The notes: generated by a model not told the origin, from the sequence alone. Counted from the first letter of the stretch, positions 1-9,660 are shown. The stretch is 64,000 nt of DNA from UBA7916 sp036121365 (GCA_036121365.1 JAZAFR010000007.1:62001-126000), one strand, 5' to 3'. Numbers and translations: made by a program.

Positions 1-1432
1 CTGCTTCTTGAGCAATCGGGTAGCTTTCTGATCGACCACAAAATAACACAGCAGAGTCTGGTGCTAGTTCTGCTGCTATGGATTCTATTTGTCTTTCTTT
101 TTTGCAGACTTCCCTGATCCATTCGGGTAGGGCTCTTAGTGTCTTTGTCAGTGTGTTTTTCTGATTTTTATTTTCTGTCAAGTGTCCACACAAACAGGCC
201 AAGCAAAAAAGTTGTGCTGTGAATACTTTGGTTGTTGCAACACCAACTTCAGGACCAGCATGAGTGTACCAAAAGTAATCTGATTCTTGGGCCAGTGTTG
301 ATAGTGTGTTGTTGCCTATGCTAATGCTTTTGATTTCAGGGTGGTGTTCTTTGAGATATCTTTTGGCAGAGATGGTGTCGAGGGTTTCTCCTGATTGAGA
401 TAGCGTGATCAGTGTGGTGTCTTTTTCAATGACAGGGCTTCTGTAGCGAAACTCACTTGCAAGTTCTACAGAGACCGGCATTTTCGCTATGCGTTCAAGC
501 CAATATTTTCCTGTTTGGGCACAGTAGTAGCTTGATCCACAGGCAATCATTAAAATGCGCTTTGTGTCTTTGAGTAGAAACGAGAGTGTTTTGTTTATCT
601 CTATGTTGCCTTCTTTAGAGATGTGTGTGTCAATCAAACCCTTGAGTACGGACTCTTGCTCTTTTATCTCTTGGTATGTGATGGAGCTTTCTGTTTGCTC
701 GGAGTGGTGGTTTTTTGTTTTTTGTATGGGGTGCCAGTCTAGTTTTGGGTGTGCTCGTTCTGACTGTATTTTGGTAGCACTGATGTTAAAAATGATGTCT
801 TTGGGAACAGTGCATGCTTGTGTGGCTTCTGATGTGACCGCATTTTGATCTGAGCTGATGAAGGTTGCATCGTCTGATTTTGCTAGAATGAGAGAGCTTT
901 CATGGGCGATGATGTAGATGCTTTCAGGCGTTTTTTTGTCGATGATGGCAAGGGCATATGTGCCTTGTAGTTGCTGTGTGGTGTTTTCTATTGCTGATGT
1001 GATGTTGAGTCCCTTTTTTAACTGGAAGTTGATTAAATGGGCAATCACCTCTGAGTCTGTTTGGCTTCTCCAGGCGATGCCCTCTCCTGATAACGACTCT
1101 TTAAGTGCTTCGTGGTTTTCTATGATGCCGTTGTGCACTAGGGCTATTCTGTCTTCTGCAATATGTGGATGTGCATTGTTAAGTGATACCTGACCGTGCG
1201 TTGCCCAGCGTGTGTGTGCAATGCCAATGGTTGCTTTGGGCATGGTTTGTGCGTCGAGCATGAGGCTTTCAATGCTGTCTGTGTTGTGTTTGACATGCAG
1301 TGCCCCTGTTTCTTTACAAATGGTTGCTACACCTGCAGAGTCATAGCCTCGATATTCAAGCTTTTTTAACTGCTTTAAAAGGGGGGCTGTGATATTGTTT
1401 TCGAGTGTGACTCCTGCGATTATCCCGCACAT
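1..1432 (-). CDS. glmS: Glucosamine-fructose-6-phosphate aminotransferase (partial, C-terminus beyond window)
   Basis: GlmS makes glucosamine-6-phosphate from fructose-6-phosphate and glutamine, the first step towards UDP-GlcNAc. Reading the minus strand from 1432 gives an open frame of 477 codons to the window edge. It begins MCGIIAG, with the catalytic Cys of the class II glutaminase directly after the initiator Met, and continues with LEYRGYDSAG, HTRWATHG and HNGIIEN, then the first SIS domain with ACGSSYY and SQSGET. The family is about 610 residues, so roughly 130 are missing. An in-frame ATG ten codons upstream is rejected because Cys must be residue 1 of the mature enzyme. It lies downstream of glmU in the usual gammaproteobacterial atp-glmU-glmS order. 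Confidence 0.96.
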   Translation of the reverse strand, partial: MCGIIAGVTLENNITAPLLKQLKKLEYRGYDSAGVATICKETGALHVKHNTDSIESLMLDAQTMPKATIGIAHTRWATHGQVSLNNAHPHIAEDRIALVHNGIIENHEALKESLSGEGIAWRSQTDSEVIAHLINFQLKKGLNITSAIENTTQQLQGTYALAIIDKKTPESIYIIAHESSLILAKSDDATFISSDQNAVTSEATQACTVPKDIIFNISATKIQSERAHPKLDWHPIQKTKNHHSEQTESSITYQEIKEQESVLKGLIDTHISKEGNIEINKTLSFLLKDTKRILMIACGSSYYCAQTGKYWLERIAKMPVSVELASEFRYRSPVIEKDTTLITLSQSGETLDTISAKRYLKEHHPEIKSISIGNNTLSTLAQESDYFWYTHAGPEVGVATTKVFTAQLFCLACLCGHLTENKNQKNTLTKTLRALPEWIREVCKKERQIESIAAELAPDSAVLFCGRSESYPIAQEA

Positions 1433-1561
1433 ATGTTCATGTTTTCCATAAGAATACGACATTGTAGCAAAGCTTTGGTTGTTTTTGTAGTATTTTGCCT
1501 CTGAAAAACTGTTTTGATAATAGAAAAACAACCCAAGAGGGGCTTTTATCTGTTTCGACAG

Positions 1562-2968
1562 CTATGTTTTAGTAGTGGCCTTTTTTCTATCCTTCCAATT
1601 GGAAATGTTGGTTTGGCGCGAACGCGCTATTGCCAATGCTCCGCTTTCAATGTCTTTTGTGATTACAGATGCTGCTGCGACCATCGCATAACTGGCTACT
1701 TTTACAGGGCCAACCAATGAACTGTTGGCGCCTATGAAAACTCCATCACCTAAGATGGATGTGTGCTTGTTTAGCCCATCATAATTACAATGGATCACCC
1801 CTGCACCGACATTACAGCTGGCTCCAAGCGTTAAATTGCCCAAATAACTTAGGTGCTTTGCCTTGCTTCCTTCCCCCAAGATTGTTTGTTTACTTTCAAC
1901 AAAACAACCTATTTCCGACGCTTTTTTCATTACCGTGCCTTGACGGCAATACGCAAAAGGCCCAACTTTGGCTCCGTTTCCAATTTTACTGTCCTCAATT
2001 ACACAAAAAGGCTTCACTTCAACATCATTGCCAATGGTTACATCTTTCAATACACTATAGGCTCCAATTGTGCTGCGACTACCAATGCTTACCTTTCCTT
2101 CAATTACCACCCCTGGATGGATATGCACGTCTTGTCCACATTTCAGATCTCCGAGGCACTGAAAGCTTGCAATATCTTTGATTTGAACCCCGCTTTTCAA
2201 TAGTTGCAATACAGATGCCCTCGAAAAGGATGCTTCAAGTTCGGATAGTTCTTTGGGCGTGTTGACGCCGCGTACTCGCCAAGACTCTTTCTCTTCAACC
2301 ACGTCGACAGTCAGTCCTTCAGATCTTAAAATTTGAATGATGTCTGTTAAGTAATACTCTCTGGCGGCATTGTCATTGCCAATTTTGTTTAAGTGGGTAT
2401 GCAGAAGGTCTGTTTTAATGGCCATGATTCCTGTGTTTATTTCACAAATGTGCTCTGAGTCTTTGCTCAGGTCTTTTTGCTCAATGATTTTTTCAAGTTT
2501 GTTGTCTTTTCCTCGAATGACTCTTCCCATGCCCGTCGGGTTTTTTATGTGTGTGCTGATCAAACGTGCCCCTTGTAATCCATTTAATGCCTGTGCATAA
2601 ATATCAGGAGAAATAAAAGGGGTGTCTCCCAATACCACAATAGTATTGTCTTTTTCCAACACATCTAGTGTTTGCATCAGTGCATGTGCTGTGCCTTTGG
2701 CCTCATTCTGTTCAACTAACTGACAGTTCGTATGCCCTATCTGGTTTAGTGTATTTATAAACTCTTTCCTTGAAGCTGGGTTGATGACCAGTACACTTTC
2801 TGTTATTCCTGCGCTTTGAATGCCGTCGAGTATGCGTTGTAAAATGGTCTTTCCGCATACCGGTTGTAACGCTTTTGGGATGGACCCAAGCATGCGACTG
2901 CCTTTTCCCGCTGCTAAAATAACAACGCAGCTTGACTGTTTCCAGTTATTAGTGTGATCGCTTGGCAC
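1562..2968 (-). CDS. glmU: Bifunctional GlcNAc-1-P uridyltransferase / GlcN-1-P acetyltransferase GlmU
   Basis: GlmU acetylates glucosamine-1-phosphate and transfers UMP to it, giving UDP-GlcNAc for peptidoglycan and lipopolysaccharide. The 468 residues show the N-terminal pyrophosphorylase signature LAAGKGSRM near residue 20, then GDTPFIS and EINTGI. From about residue 255 there is a left-handed beta-helix hexapeptide domain (IGSRSTIGAYSVL, HCNYDGLNK, GVFIGANSSLVGPV) with the acetyltransferase centre. Length is close to the 456 residues of E. coli GlmU. The start overlaps the end of atpC by 20 bases, so it is probably co-transcribed with the ATP synthase operon; glmS follows after 129 bases. 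Confidence 0.97.
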   Translation of the reverse strand: MPSDHTNNWKQSSCVVILAAGKGSRMLGSIPKALQPVCGKTILQRILDGIQSAGITESVLVINPASRKEFINTLNQIGHTNCQLVEQNEAKGTAHALMQTLDVLEKDNTIVVLGDTPFISPDIYAQALNGLQGARLISTHIKNPTGMGRVIRGKDNKLEKIIEQKDLSKDSEHICEINTGIMAIKTDLLHTHLNKIGNDNAAREYYLTDIIQILRSEGLTVDVVEEKESWRVRGVNTPKELSELEASFSRASVLQLLKSGVQIKDIASFQCLGDLKCGQDVHIHPGVVIEGKVSIGSRSTIGAYSVLKDVTIGNDVEVKPFCVIEDSKIGNGAKVGPFAYCRQGTVMKKASEIGCFVESKQTILGEGSKAKHLSYLGNLTLGASCNVGAGVIHCNYDGLNKHTSILGDGVFIGANSSLVGPVKVASYAMVAAASVITKDIESGALAIARSRQTNISNWKDRKKATTKT

Positions 2969-3392
2969 TTTCTCGGATTTCCTCTGTGATTCTCAGTTTC
3001 TCCATTACCGCATTCAACTTCTTCAATGTTTCGGACAATTGCTCTGGGCAGGTGTTCATCTTCTCTCTTAACTCTGCTTCCGATTTTTCTAATGCCTTTG
3101 TGTCTAAGTCTTCGCCAAAAAAACCATTCTCTGCCAAAATTACCACATGGTTTTTGTAAACCTCAATGACACCACTGTTTGTGAGATAAATAAATTCAGC
3201 ACCTTTTCTTTTGTCAAGAGGGGTTATCTTGATTGTTCCCGGTTCTAGTAACGCAAAAAAAGGTGCATGATTTCTTAAAATTTCGGTTTTTCCATGCGGG
3301 GTTTTTACTTGTATGGAGCATGCCTCAATCTTTCTTTGATCTCCTTGAGGTGTGATGAACTCTATGTTGATTGCGGTGTCTTTCTGCTCCAT
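2949..3392 (-). CDS. atpC: ATP synthase F1 subunit epsilon
   Basis: Epsilon is part of the central stalk of F1 and an intrinsic inhibitor of ATP hydrolysis. The 147-residue product has the N-terminal beta-sandwich with FITPQGD, the conserved GxxEILRNHAPFFALLEPG stretch (residues about 34-53) and YLTNSGVIEV, followed by the C-terminal helical hairpin rich in Glu and Lys. It is the last atp gene before glmU, 9 bases after atpD, the usual position in this operon. Confidence 0.97.
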   Translation of the reverse strand: MEQKDTAINIEFITPQGDQRKIEACSIQVKTPHGKTEILRNHAPFFALLEPGTIKITPLDKRKGAEFIYLTNSGVIEVYKNHVVILAENGFFGEDLDTKALEKSEAELREKMNTCPEQLSETLKKLNAVMEKLRITEEIRESAKRSH

Positions 3393-3401
3393 AAAATATT
3401 C

Positions 3402-4787
3402 CTATGCCATCGACTTGGCTTTTTTTCTTACGTCCTTGATTGTTCCCTGCATATAAAATGCTTGTTCGGGAATTTCATCACAGCTGCCATCTAATATGGC
3501 TCTAAACCCTTCAACGGTATCTTCTAGCGTCACATAAGTTCCCTCTGTTCCTGTGAAAACCTCTGCGACAAAGAATGGTTGAGAGAAGAATCTTTCGATT
3601 TTACGGGCCCTCTGAACGGTTAGCTTGTCCTGATCAGATAGCTCGTCCATTCCCAAGATAGCAATGATGTCTTTGAGTTCTTGATATTTCTGTAATACCC
3701 TTTGAACTTGCTGTGCTGTTTCGTAATGACGGTTTCCTATGATGGCTGGGTTGAGCTGTTGACTGCTTGAGTCCAAAGGATCAATTGCTGGATAAATACC
3801 CAACTGAGCAATCTGTCTAGATAGCACAACTCGAGCATCCAAATGCGAAAATGTGGTTGCTGGTGACGGGTCTGTTAAGTCGTCTGCTGGGACATAAATG
3901 GCTTGTACCGATGTGATAGAACCGTTTCTTGTGGATGCGATTCTCTCTTGTAGTTTCCCCATTTCCTCTGCCAGTGTTGGCTGATACCCCACGGCAGATG
4001 GCATTCTTCCTAATAGTGCGGATACTTCACTTCCCGCTTGTGTGAATCTGAATATATTGTCAATGAATACTAAGATGTCGTTGCCTTGATCCCTGAAATA
4101 TTCAGCAATGGTTAGTGCTGTATTAGCCGTTCTTAAACGGTTTCCAGGAGGTTCATTCATTTGTCCATAAACCAATGCTGTCTTGTCAATCACCTTAGAT
4201 GCAATCATCTCGTTATAGAAGTCATTTCCTTCTCTTGTTCTCTCTCCTACACCAGCAAAAACTGATAAACCTTTTGACTCAACAGCTATATTTCTTATTA
4301 ATTCCAACATAATCACTGTTTTTCCTACACCAGCACCGCCAAAGCAGCCAACCTTGCCTCCCTTTGCGATGGGGCACATTAAATCAACGACCTTAATACC
4401 CGTGGTTAAAATGTCAGTAGACGGGTTTAGCGATGGAAATGAAGGTGGTGCTTTGTGTATCGGCTCGTATTGTGTGCCTTTAATTATCCCTTTTTCATCA
4501 ATAGGGTCACCCAAAGCATTCACAATTCTTCCCAACATGGGTTTTCCAACAGGTACCTTAATTGGGCCACCTTTGCTTTTTACTTTTTCGCCACGACTTA
4601 ATCCGTCACTGCTGCCCATGGCCAATGTTCTTACTGTACTGTTCCCCAACTGCTGCTGAACCTCTAATGTTAGGTTGTTTTTCTCTACTACCAGTGCGTC
4701 ATAAATTTTGGGTATGGCCCCTGAAGGGAACCTAACGTCTATGACTGTACCAATAATGCTTGTTATTTCCCCTTTAATGTCTTGCAT
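3402..4787 (-). CDS. atpD: ATP synthase F1 subunit beta
   Basis: The catalytic beta subunit of F1 (461 residues, normal length). It shows the Walker A sequence GGAGVGKT (about residue 151), GVGERTREGND with the catalytic Glu, Walker B ILVFIDNIFRFTQAGSEVSALLGRMPSAVGYQPTL split as the conserved VFIDNIFR and QAGSEVS motifs, and the DELSD segment (DELSEED in E. coli). It sits between atpG and atpC and is the best conserved protein of the window. Confidence 0.98.
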   Translation of the reverse strand: MQDIKGEITSIIGTVIDVRFPSGAIPKIYDALVVEKNNLTLEVQQQLGNSTVRTLAMGSSDGLSRGEKVKSKGGPIKVPVGKPMLGRIVNALGDPIDEKGIIKGTQYEPIHKAPPSFPSLNPSTDILTTGIKVVDLMCPIAKGGKVGCFGGAGVGKTVIMLELIRNIAVESKGLSVFAGVGERTREGNDFYNEMIASKVIDKTALVYGQMNEPPGNRLRTANTALTIAEYFRDQGNDILVFIDNIFRFTQAGSEVSALLGRMPSAVGYQPTLAEEMGKLQERIASTRNGSITSVQAIYVPADDLTDPSPATTFSHLDARVVLSRQIAQLGIYPAIDPLDSSSQQLNPAIIGNRHYETAQQVQRVLQKYQELKDIIAILGMDELSDQDKLTVQRARKIERFFSQPFFVAEVFTGTEGTYVTLEDTVEGFRAILDGSCDEIPEQAFYMQGTIKDVRKKAKSMA

Positions 4788-4811
4788 AATTCGTCCTCTA
4801 CTCTTTTCTGT

Positions 4812-5675
4812 TTACTCAATTGCCTCTGCACCACCGATAATTTCTGATAACTCAGTTGTTACTTGCGTCTGCCGTGCTTTGTTGACAGACAACTGTAACG
4901 TTTCTATTATTTTTCCAGCATTATCGGTTGCGTTTTTCATGGCCATTGTTCGTGCTGCTTCTTCGCTGGCCGCATTTTCTACTACCGCTTGATATATACT
5001 GTAACGAATGAATCGATCTAACAAAGTATCTAGTATGTTTTTTTTGTTTGGTTCATATATATACTCACATAGCCCTGTTAAATTCTCCCTGGGTATCTTT
5101 GGGATGGGTAAGATTTGTTTTTTTACGGGTACTTGCTCTAAAATAGAGTTCATTTGGCTGTAAAAAACATAAACTTCATTGACATTTTTTTGTTTGTATT
5201 GATATATGAGTTTTTGGCAGGTTTCTAATACTGTTTTATCAGAAATATCTGGTTTAGCACAAGACTCCAGAACCTGTAAATTAAACTTTTGAAAAAAACT
5301 TGTTGCCTTGTTGCCAACTGTGCAAATTACGACTCCTTTATTTTGGTTTTGTAAGTCTTGCATGAATTCTAGTACTTTTTTAAACGTCTGTGTGTTTAGG
5401 TTACCACAGAGGCCCCTGTCTGTTGATACCACAATAATGCCCACAACTTTTACTTTCTTGTGTGGAGTGAAATAATCATTGATATCATCTTGTTTGCAAC
5501 TCTCTGCTAAGTGCCCAATCATTTTTGACAGTAGATGAGAGTAGCGCTCTATTTTTAATTTTTTTTCACTTGTTTTTCCCAGCTTGCTTGCTGATACAAG
5601 CTCTAGCGCTCTGGTTATTTGAGCCGTTTTTTCTGTGCTTGCTTTTTTCCTTTTTATTTCGTTAATCTTTGCCAT
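4812..5675 (-). CDS. atpG: ATP synthase F1 subunit gamma
   Basis: Gamma is the rotating shaft of F1. The 287-residue product starts MAKINEIKRK and has the N-terminal helix with KTAQITRALELVSASKL, the central STDRGLCGNLN motif (about residues 84-94) and the C-terminal helix with ENAASEEAARTMAMKNATDNA. Length and order match the family. It begins 6 bases after atpA. Confidence 0.97.
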   Translation of the reverse strand: MAKINEIKRKKASTEKTAQITRALELVSASKLGKTSEKKLKIERYSHLLSKMIGHLAESCKQDDINDYFTPHKKVKVVGIIVVSTDRGLCGNLNTQTFKKVLEFMQDLQNQNKGVVICTVGNKATSFFQKFNLQVLESCAKPDISDKTVLETCQKLIYQYKQKNVNEVYVFYSQMNSILEQVPVKKQILPIPKIPRENLTGLCEYIYEPNKKNILDTLLDRFIRYSIYQAVVENAASEEAARTMAMKNATDNAGKIIETLQLSVNKARQTQVTTELSEIIGGAEAIE

Positions 5676-5680
5676 AAATA

Positions 5681-7231
5681 CTACTCGCAGAGCACGCTAG
5701 GTATGAACTCTTTTACAATTGACGTCAGCTTTTCAGCATAGTGCTTTTCGTACACAGGGTTTTTCTCTATACTCTGCATAAAGTCGCTGTGAGCAGTTCT
5801 TAATTTTATAATCAGTGCGTTTGCTACTTCTTTGATTTTATTCTCAGGTATCTCCTTAAATAAATCTAGCTCTATGATCATCAATATGCAAGCAATTTCA
5901 GCAGTTGACATTGGCGCACTGTTTTCTTGTTTCATCAACTCAACGGCCCTTTTCCCTTTGTCTAGTCTTTTCTTAGTTTCTTCATCCAGTTCTTGTGAAA
6001 ACTGGGAAAAAGCTTCCAGCTCTCTGAATTGTGCAAGCGTGATTCTTGTTCCACCACCGAGCTTTTTTATGATACTCTTTTGCGCTGCTCCGCCTACCCT
6101 CGATACCGATAGTCCTGTGTTCATCGCTGGTTTGACGCCAGAGTTGAATAAGTTTGTCTCCAAGAAAATTTGTCCATCCGTGATTGAGATTACATTTGTT
6201 GGTATAAACGCAGAGACGTCTCCTGCTTGTGTTTCAATGATGGGTAATGCTGTCAAAGACCCTGTTTTTCCTTTTACTTCCCCTTTTGTTATTTTTTCTA
6301 CGTACTCAGCATTGATTCGTGCTGAGCGCTCTAAGAGTCGAGAGTGTAAGTAAAAAATATCACCAGGAAAAGCTTCTCTTCCAGGAGGTCTTCGTAACAA
6401 CAAGGACAGCTGCCTATAAGAAACTGCATGTTTACTTAAGTCATCATACACAATCAGAGCATTTTCTCCCTTGTCTCTAAAATACTCTCCCATTGTACAT
6501 CCGGAAAAAGGTGCAATATATTGCATTGCTGCGGCCTCAGAAGCACCAGCAACGACAACTATAGTGTTGTCTAGAACATCGTGATCTTTCAGAATCTGTA
6601 TGATACTTGCTACCGAAGAGTCTTTTTGGCCAATGGCAACGTAGACACAGCGAACCCCCTTGCTTTTCTGATTGATTATGGTGTCGATTGCAATGGTGGT
6701 TTTTCCTGTTTGCCTGTCTCCAATGATTAATTCTCGCTGGCCTCGTCCGATTGGGGTCATTGTATCTATTGCTTTGATGCCTGTTTCTAGTGGCTCTGAT
6801 ACACTTTGTCTTGTAATTACCCCTGGTGCTATTTTCTCAATGGGAGATTTGATTTTCGTTTCTACAGGGCCGAGTCCATCCATAGGTTCTCCCAATGCAT
6901 TGACAACTCTTCCAAGTAAGTCTTCTCCAACAGGCACTTCGAATACTTTTCCTGTTGATTTGACAATTTTACCTTCGAACACGTTTTCATTTGATCCCAG
7001 AAGAACTGCGGATACAGAATCTTTTTCTAAATTTAATGCCAACGCCGTGGTTGATTTTCCTATGGTCAGTAATTCTCCAGCCATGACATGTGTCAACCCA
7101 TAAATCTCAATGACCCCATCTTTGACAGAGAGCACTTTCCCTTCCGATTTTGGTGTTTCTTCAATATCAAGGTCCTTGATTTTTTGCTGTAGTATGGATG
7201 CTATTTCTTCTGTGTTGATTTGTATCGACAT
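5681..7231 (-). CDS. atpA: ATP synthase F1 subunit alpha
   Basis: The non-catalytic nucleotide-binding alpha subunit. The P-loop is GDRQTGKT (about residue 170), followed by YVAIGQKDS, LIVYDDLSKHAVSYRQ and the conserved ALPIIETQAGDVSAFIPTNVISITDGQI region. An open frame extends 8 codons further upstream, but MSIQINTEE at 7231 is preferred: AAGGTG lies 8 bases upstream and this start avoids overlapping atpH. The product is then 516 residues, the normal size. Confidence 0.97.
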   Translation of the reverse strand: MSIQINTEEIASILQQKIKDLDIEETPKSEGKVLSVKDGVIEIYGLTHVMAGELLTIGKSTTALALNLEKDSVSAVLLGSNENVFEGKIVKSTGKVFEVPVGEDLLGRVVNALGEPMDGLGPVETKIKSPIEKIAPGVITRQSVSEPLETGIKAIDTMTPIGRGQRELIIGDRQTGKTTIAIDTIINQKSKGVRCVYVAIGQKDSSVASIIQILKDHDVLDNTIVVVAGASEAAAMQYIAPFSGCTMGEYFRDKGENALIVYDDLSKHAVSYRQLSLLLRRPPGREAFPGDIFYLHSRLLERSARINAEYVEKITKGEVKGKTGSLTALPIIETQAGDVSAFIPTNVISITDGQIFLETNLFNSGVKPAMNTGLSVSRVGGAAQKSIIKKLGGGTRITLAQFRELEAFSQFSQELDEETKKRLDKGKRAVELMKQENSAPMSTAEIACILMIIELDLFKEIPENKIKEVANALIIKLRTAHSDFMQSIEKNPVYEKHYAEKLTSIVKEFIPSVLCE

Positions 7232-7232
7232 T

Positions 7233-7745
7233 TCATTCACCTTGTGTGTATTCAATGGCCTTCAGCCTTGATTTAATGGACTTGTTTATGATGTACCCGT
7301 TTATGGACAATGTAAACCCCCCAATAAGAGCAGCCTCTTCGTCATATTCAAATACTGGCTCTTTATCTTCTGGCAAATAAGCTCCTGCATATTCCTCAAG
7401 CTTTTTTTTGAGGGATGGAGATGGCGGGATCGCAGTTGTTATCTGTACGAGCTGTTGCCCGTTGGCTCTTCGGTTGTATTCCTCAAAACTTGCTCTAATA
7501 TCTTTGATTTGTTCCAAACGCCTGTTTCTTATCAGAAGTTTGGTCAAGTTTTTTTGAAGAGGACTCAACTTTTTTGCACATGATTTTATGAGTTCGAAAA
7601 TAACGGCGTCACTGATAAATGGGTTTTTGTATTGCTCCATAAATATAGGTGTTGCGACTATTTTTTCAAGTAGGTCTAAATGTTTTTCCCATTTCTCTTT
7701 TGGGCTCTCCCTCATGGCTAGTGCGTATTGTTCACTGATAAGCAT
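7233..7745 (-). CDS. atpH: ATP synthase F1 subunit delta
   Basis: Delta joins the peripheral stalk to the top of F1. The 170-residue product is mostly helical with a conserved C-terminal half (QITTAIPPSPSLKKKLEE, then ALIGGFTLSINGYIINKSIKSRL, equivalent to the usual GG...D.SI...L pattern). Identity is supported mainly by position between atpF and atpA and by length (177 in E. coli). Its ATG shares one base with the atpF stop (TAATG), suggesting coupled translation. Confidence 0.94.
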   Translation of the reverse strand: MLISEQYALAMRESPKEKWEKHLDLLEKIVATPIFMEQYKNPFISDAVIFELIKSCAKKLSPLQKNLTKLLIRNRRLEQIKDIRASFEEYNRRANGQQLVQITTAIPPSPSLKKKLEEYAGAYLPEDKEPVFEYDEEAALIGGFTLSINGYIINKSIKSRLKAIEYTQGE

Positions 7746-8218
7746 TACGCAGCCTCGCTGATTTGCTTTTCAATCATCTTGCGTGATACCGTAGAATCAA
7801 TTGATTCACTCAGAGCCTTTTGACAAATCTCAGTTGCCAATACTAGCATTTGTTCCTCAATTTGACTCTGCGCTTTCTTTTTGATTTGCTTTGACATTGC
7901 CTCTAGATCTTTTTCATTTTGGACTAGTTTTTGCTGACAACGCTCTTTCGCTTCGTCTATGAGTACTTGAGCTTCTTTTTGCGCATTTTGTATAATCTGG
8001 TTGGCTTTTATGGAACTCTCATGCATAAGAATTTTGATTTTTTCTTTACTTTTCTCTTCTTGGTTTTTTGCGTGATCCGCCTGCTTTAACCCTTTATCTA
8101 TGATTGCCCTTCTTTCATCTATTATCTCAATTATTTTGCCCCAAACTAACCGTTTAGTTAAGGTCAGAAAGATCAAAAAGATGATCATTTCAACCAGTAA
8201 GGTTGCATTAATGTCCAT
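7745..8218 (-). CDS. atpF: ATP synthase Fo subunit b
   Basis: Peripheral-stalk subunit b of 157 residues. A single N-terminal membrane helix (residues about 5-25, MDINATLLVEMIIFLIFLTL) is followed by a long charged coiled coil with many Lys, Glu and Gln, as in other b subunits (156 residues in E. coli). It lies between atpE and atpH. Confidence 0.95.
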   Translation of the reverse strand: MDINATLLVEMIIFLIFLTLTKRLVWGKIIEIIDERRAIIDKGLKQADHAKNQEEKSKEKIKILMHESSIKANQIIQNAQKEAQVLIDEAKERCQQKLVQNEKDLEAMSKQIKKKAQSQIEEQMLVLATEICQKALSESIDSTVSRKMIEKQISEAA

Positions 8219-8241
8219 GGTTCGCTCCAGTTTTTGAGGTT

Positions 8242-8538
8242 TTATGCTCCAACTTGTGATATTGCGGATAAGAAGGAGGATAGGAATGGATTGGCCAAAC
8301 TAAAATACAAACAGATACCTACGCCAATCATAGAAACCCCGTCAAGTAGACCGGCTAACATCAGCATACGTGTCAGAAGCATGGGCGCCATTTCAGGTTG
8401 TCTTGCTGTGACATCTAAGAACTTTCCTCCGAGCATTGCAAAAGCAATGGCTGTACCTATTGCTGCAATGGATAAGATTGCAGATACGCCCAGAATGGTT
8501 GTTGATTGAATGGTTGCTATTTCAGTTGTTATACTCAT
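8242..8538 (-). CDS. atpE: ATP synthase Fo subunit c
   Basis: The proton-carrying c-ring subunit. Two membrane helices are joined by the polar loop around TARQPEM (RQPE motif), and the essential carboxylate is the Asp of LLDGVSMIGVG in helix 2. At 98 residues it is longer than the 79 of E. coli because of extra N- and C-terminal residues. The N-terminus has a modest hydrophobic stretch of its own. The gene shares one base with the end of atpB. Confidence 0.96.
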   Translation of the reverse strand: MSITTEIATIQSTTILGVSAILSIAAIGTAIAFAMLGGKFLDVTARQPEMAPMLLTRMLMLAGLLDGVSMIGVGICLYFSLANPFLSSFLSAISQVGA

Positions 8539-9329
8539 CAGTGGTCATCTCCTGTGTGTTTTACTAAGCCAATATATACAATGGCCAGTATCATGAAAAT
8601 AAAAGCTTGGACAGTGATTACAAATAGATGGAATCCCAGCCATGCCCCTGCTAATAACCACTGCATATATGCAGGGGTTAATGCAATTAGGATAAAAATA
8701 ATTTCTCCAGCGTACAAGTTGCCAAATAGCCTTAGTGACAATGAAATTGGCCTTGCTACGTCTGCTATTAAGTGCTTCAAAATATTCACGGGCATCAGGT
8801 AGATGCCAAATGGTTCCGTCGATACTTCTTTCAGCCATCCAAAGAAACCATTGAATTTTATTCCATATGCGTAGATGGAAATGAAGACAAAAAGAGCGAG
8901 ACCTACTGTGGCGTTTAGATCAGCAGTTGGTACTGCTCTAAAGTACTCTATGCCCATGTTACTTGCGAGAACAGGGAGAAGATCTACAGGGATTAAGTCC
9001 ATGAAGTTCATTAAAAAAATATACACAAATAATGTTAGTCCCAAGGCGCCAACTGAAGAGACTCGCTCAGACAAAGTTTCCTCAACCTGGCTTTCAATAA
9101 ATTCGATTAGCATTTCTAAGCTCACCTGAAAACGCCCAGGATTTCTTACAGAAGCGTGTTTTGCACAACGCACAAAAGGAATTACAAAAAGAAATCCCAA
9201 TAGTATTGAAATCAAAACAGTATCCGCATTGATGGTCCAGAAGCTACCCTTCTGGCCGTATACGGTGATGGTCCAGTGTTTTAGGTGATGCTGGATGTAT
9301 TCAGTTGGTGTAATTGACGTGTGACTCAT
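8538..9329 (-). CDS. atpB: ATP synthase Fo subunit a
   Basis: Subunit a forms the two proton half-channels against the c ring. The 263-residue polytopic protein contains the essential Arg in SLRLFGNLYAGEII (about residues 196-209) and the conserved final helix with FHLFVITVQAFIFMIL. The N-terminal region EYIQHHLKHW is typical of proteobacterial a subunits. It overlaps the end of atpI by 29 bases. Confidence 0.97.
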   Translation of the reverse strand: MSHTSITPTEYIQHHLKHWTITVYGQKGSFWTINADTVLISILLGFLFVIPFVRCAKHASVRNPGRFQVSLEMLIEFIESQVEETLSERVSSVGALGLTLFVYIFLMNFMDLIPVDLLPVLASNMGIEYFRAVPTADLNATVGLALFVFISIYAYGIKFNGFFGWLKEVSTEPFGIYLMPVNILKHLIADVARPISLSLRLFGNLYAGEIIFILIALTPAYMQWLLAGAWLGFHLFVITVQAFIFMILAIVYIGLVKHTGDDH

Positions 9330-9615
9330 GCTGTTTTCTTCGGTTTACAGTGGTTTTTTGAATAATGATTCCGCATATGACTCCAAATAATACCATGTTG
9401 CTACTTTCTTTTGCAAGCATCATGGAGCACAGGCAACATATCGTAAATATTGCTAGCTTGAGGGCCTGTCCTTTGTAAAACCTTCCCAGCATTTCCTTGG
9501 GTGTTGGTTTCTCGGACTTGTCTGTTTCTGTGATTAGGGTGGCAAAAGACTGGGAAAGGAGTGGCGTTGCCAATCCTATGATAGTGTAAATGATATTGTA
9601 TGCGTATTTAACCAT
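9301..9615 (-). CDS. atpI: ATP synthase assembly protein I (AtpI-like)
   Basis: A 104-residue membrane protein at the head of the atp operon. Two hydrophobic segments (residues about 5-25 and 73-92) flank a basic central loop with KPTPKEMLGRFYKGQALKLAIFT; the GRFYKGQALKL stretch resembles the conserved middle of gammaproteobacterial AtpI, which assists c-ring assembly. Sequence is otherwise weakly conserved, so the call rests partly on position and length. Confidence 0.85.
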   Translation of the reverse strand: MVKYAYNIIYTIIGLATPLLSQSFATLITETDKSEKPTPKEMLGRFYKGQALKLAIFTICCLCSMMLAKESSNMVLFGVICGIIIQKTTVNRRKQHESHVNYTN

Positions 9616-9660
9616 TTTCCGTGTTTTATCCCTGCGTATTTGCTTTCTGACTGTTAGGGC

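Noticed and set aside
1526..1546. Hairpin with T-tract between glmU and glmS on the minus strand
   Set aside because: Only a three-GC-pair stem with a five-base loop; too weak to call a terminator inside a probable operon.
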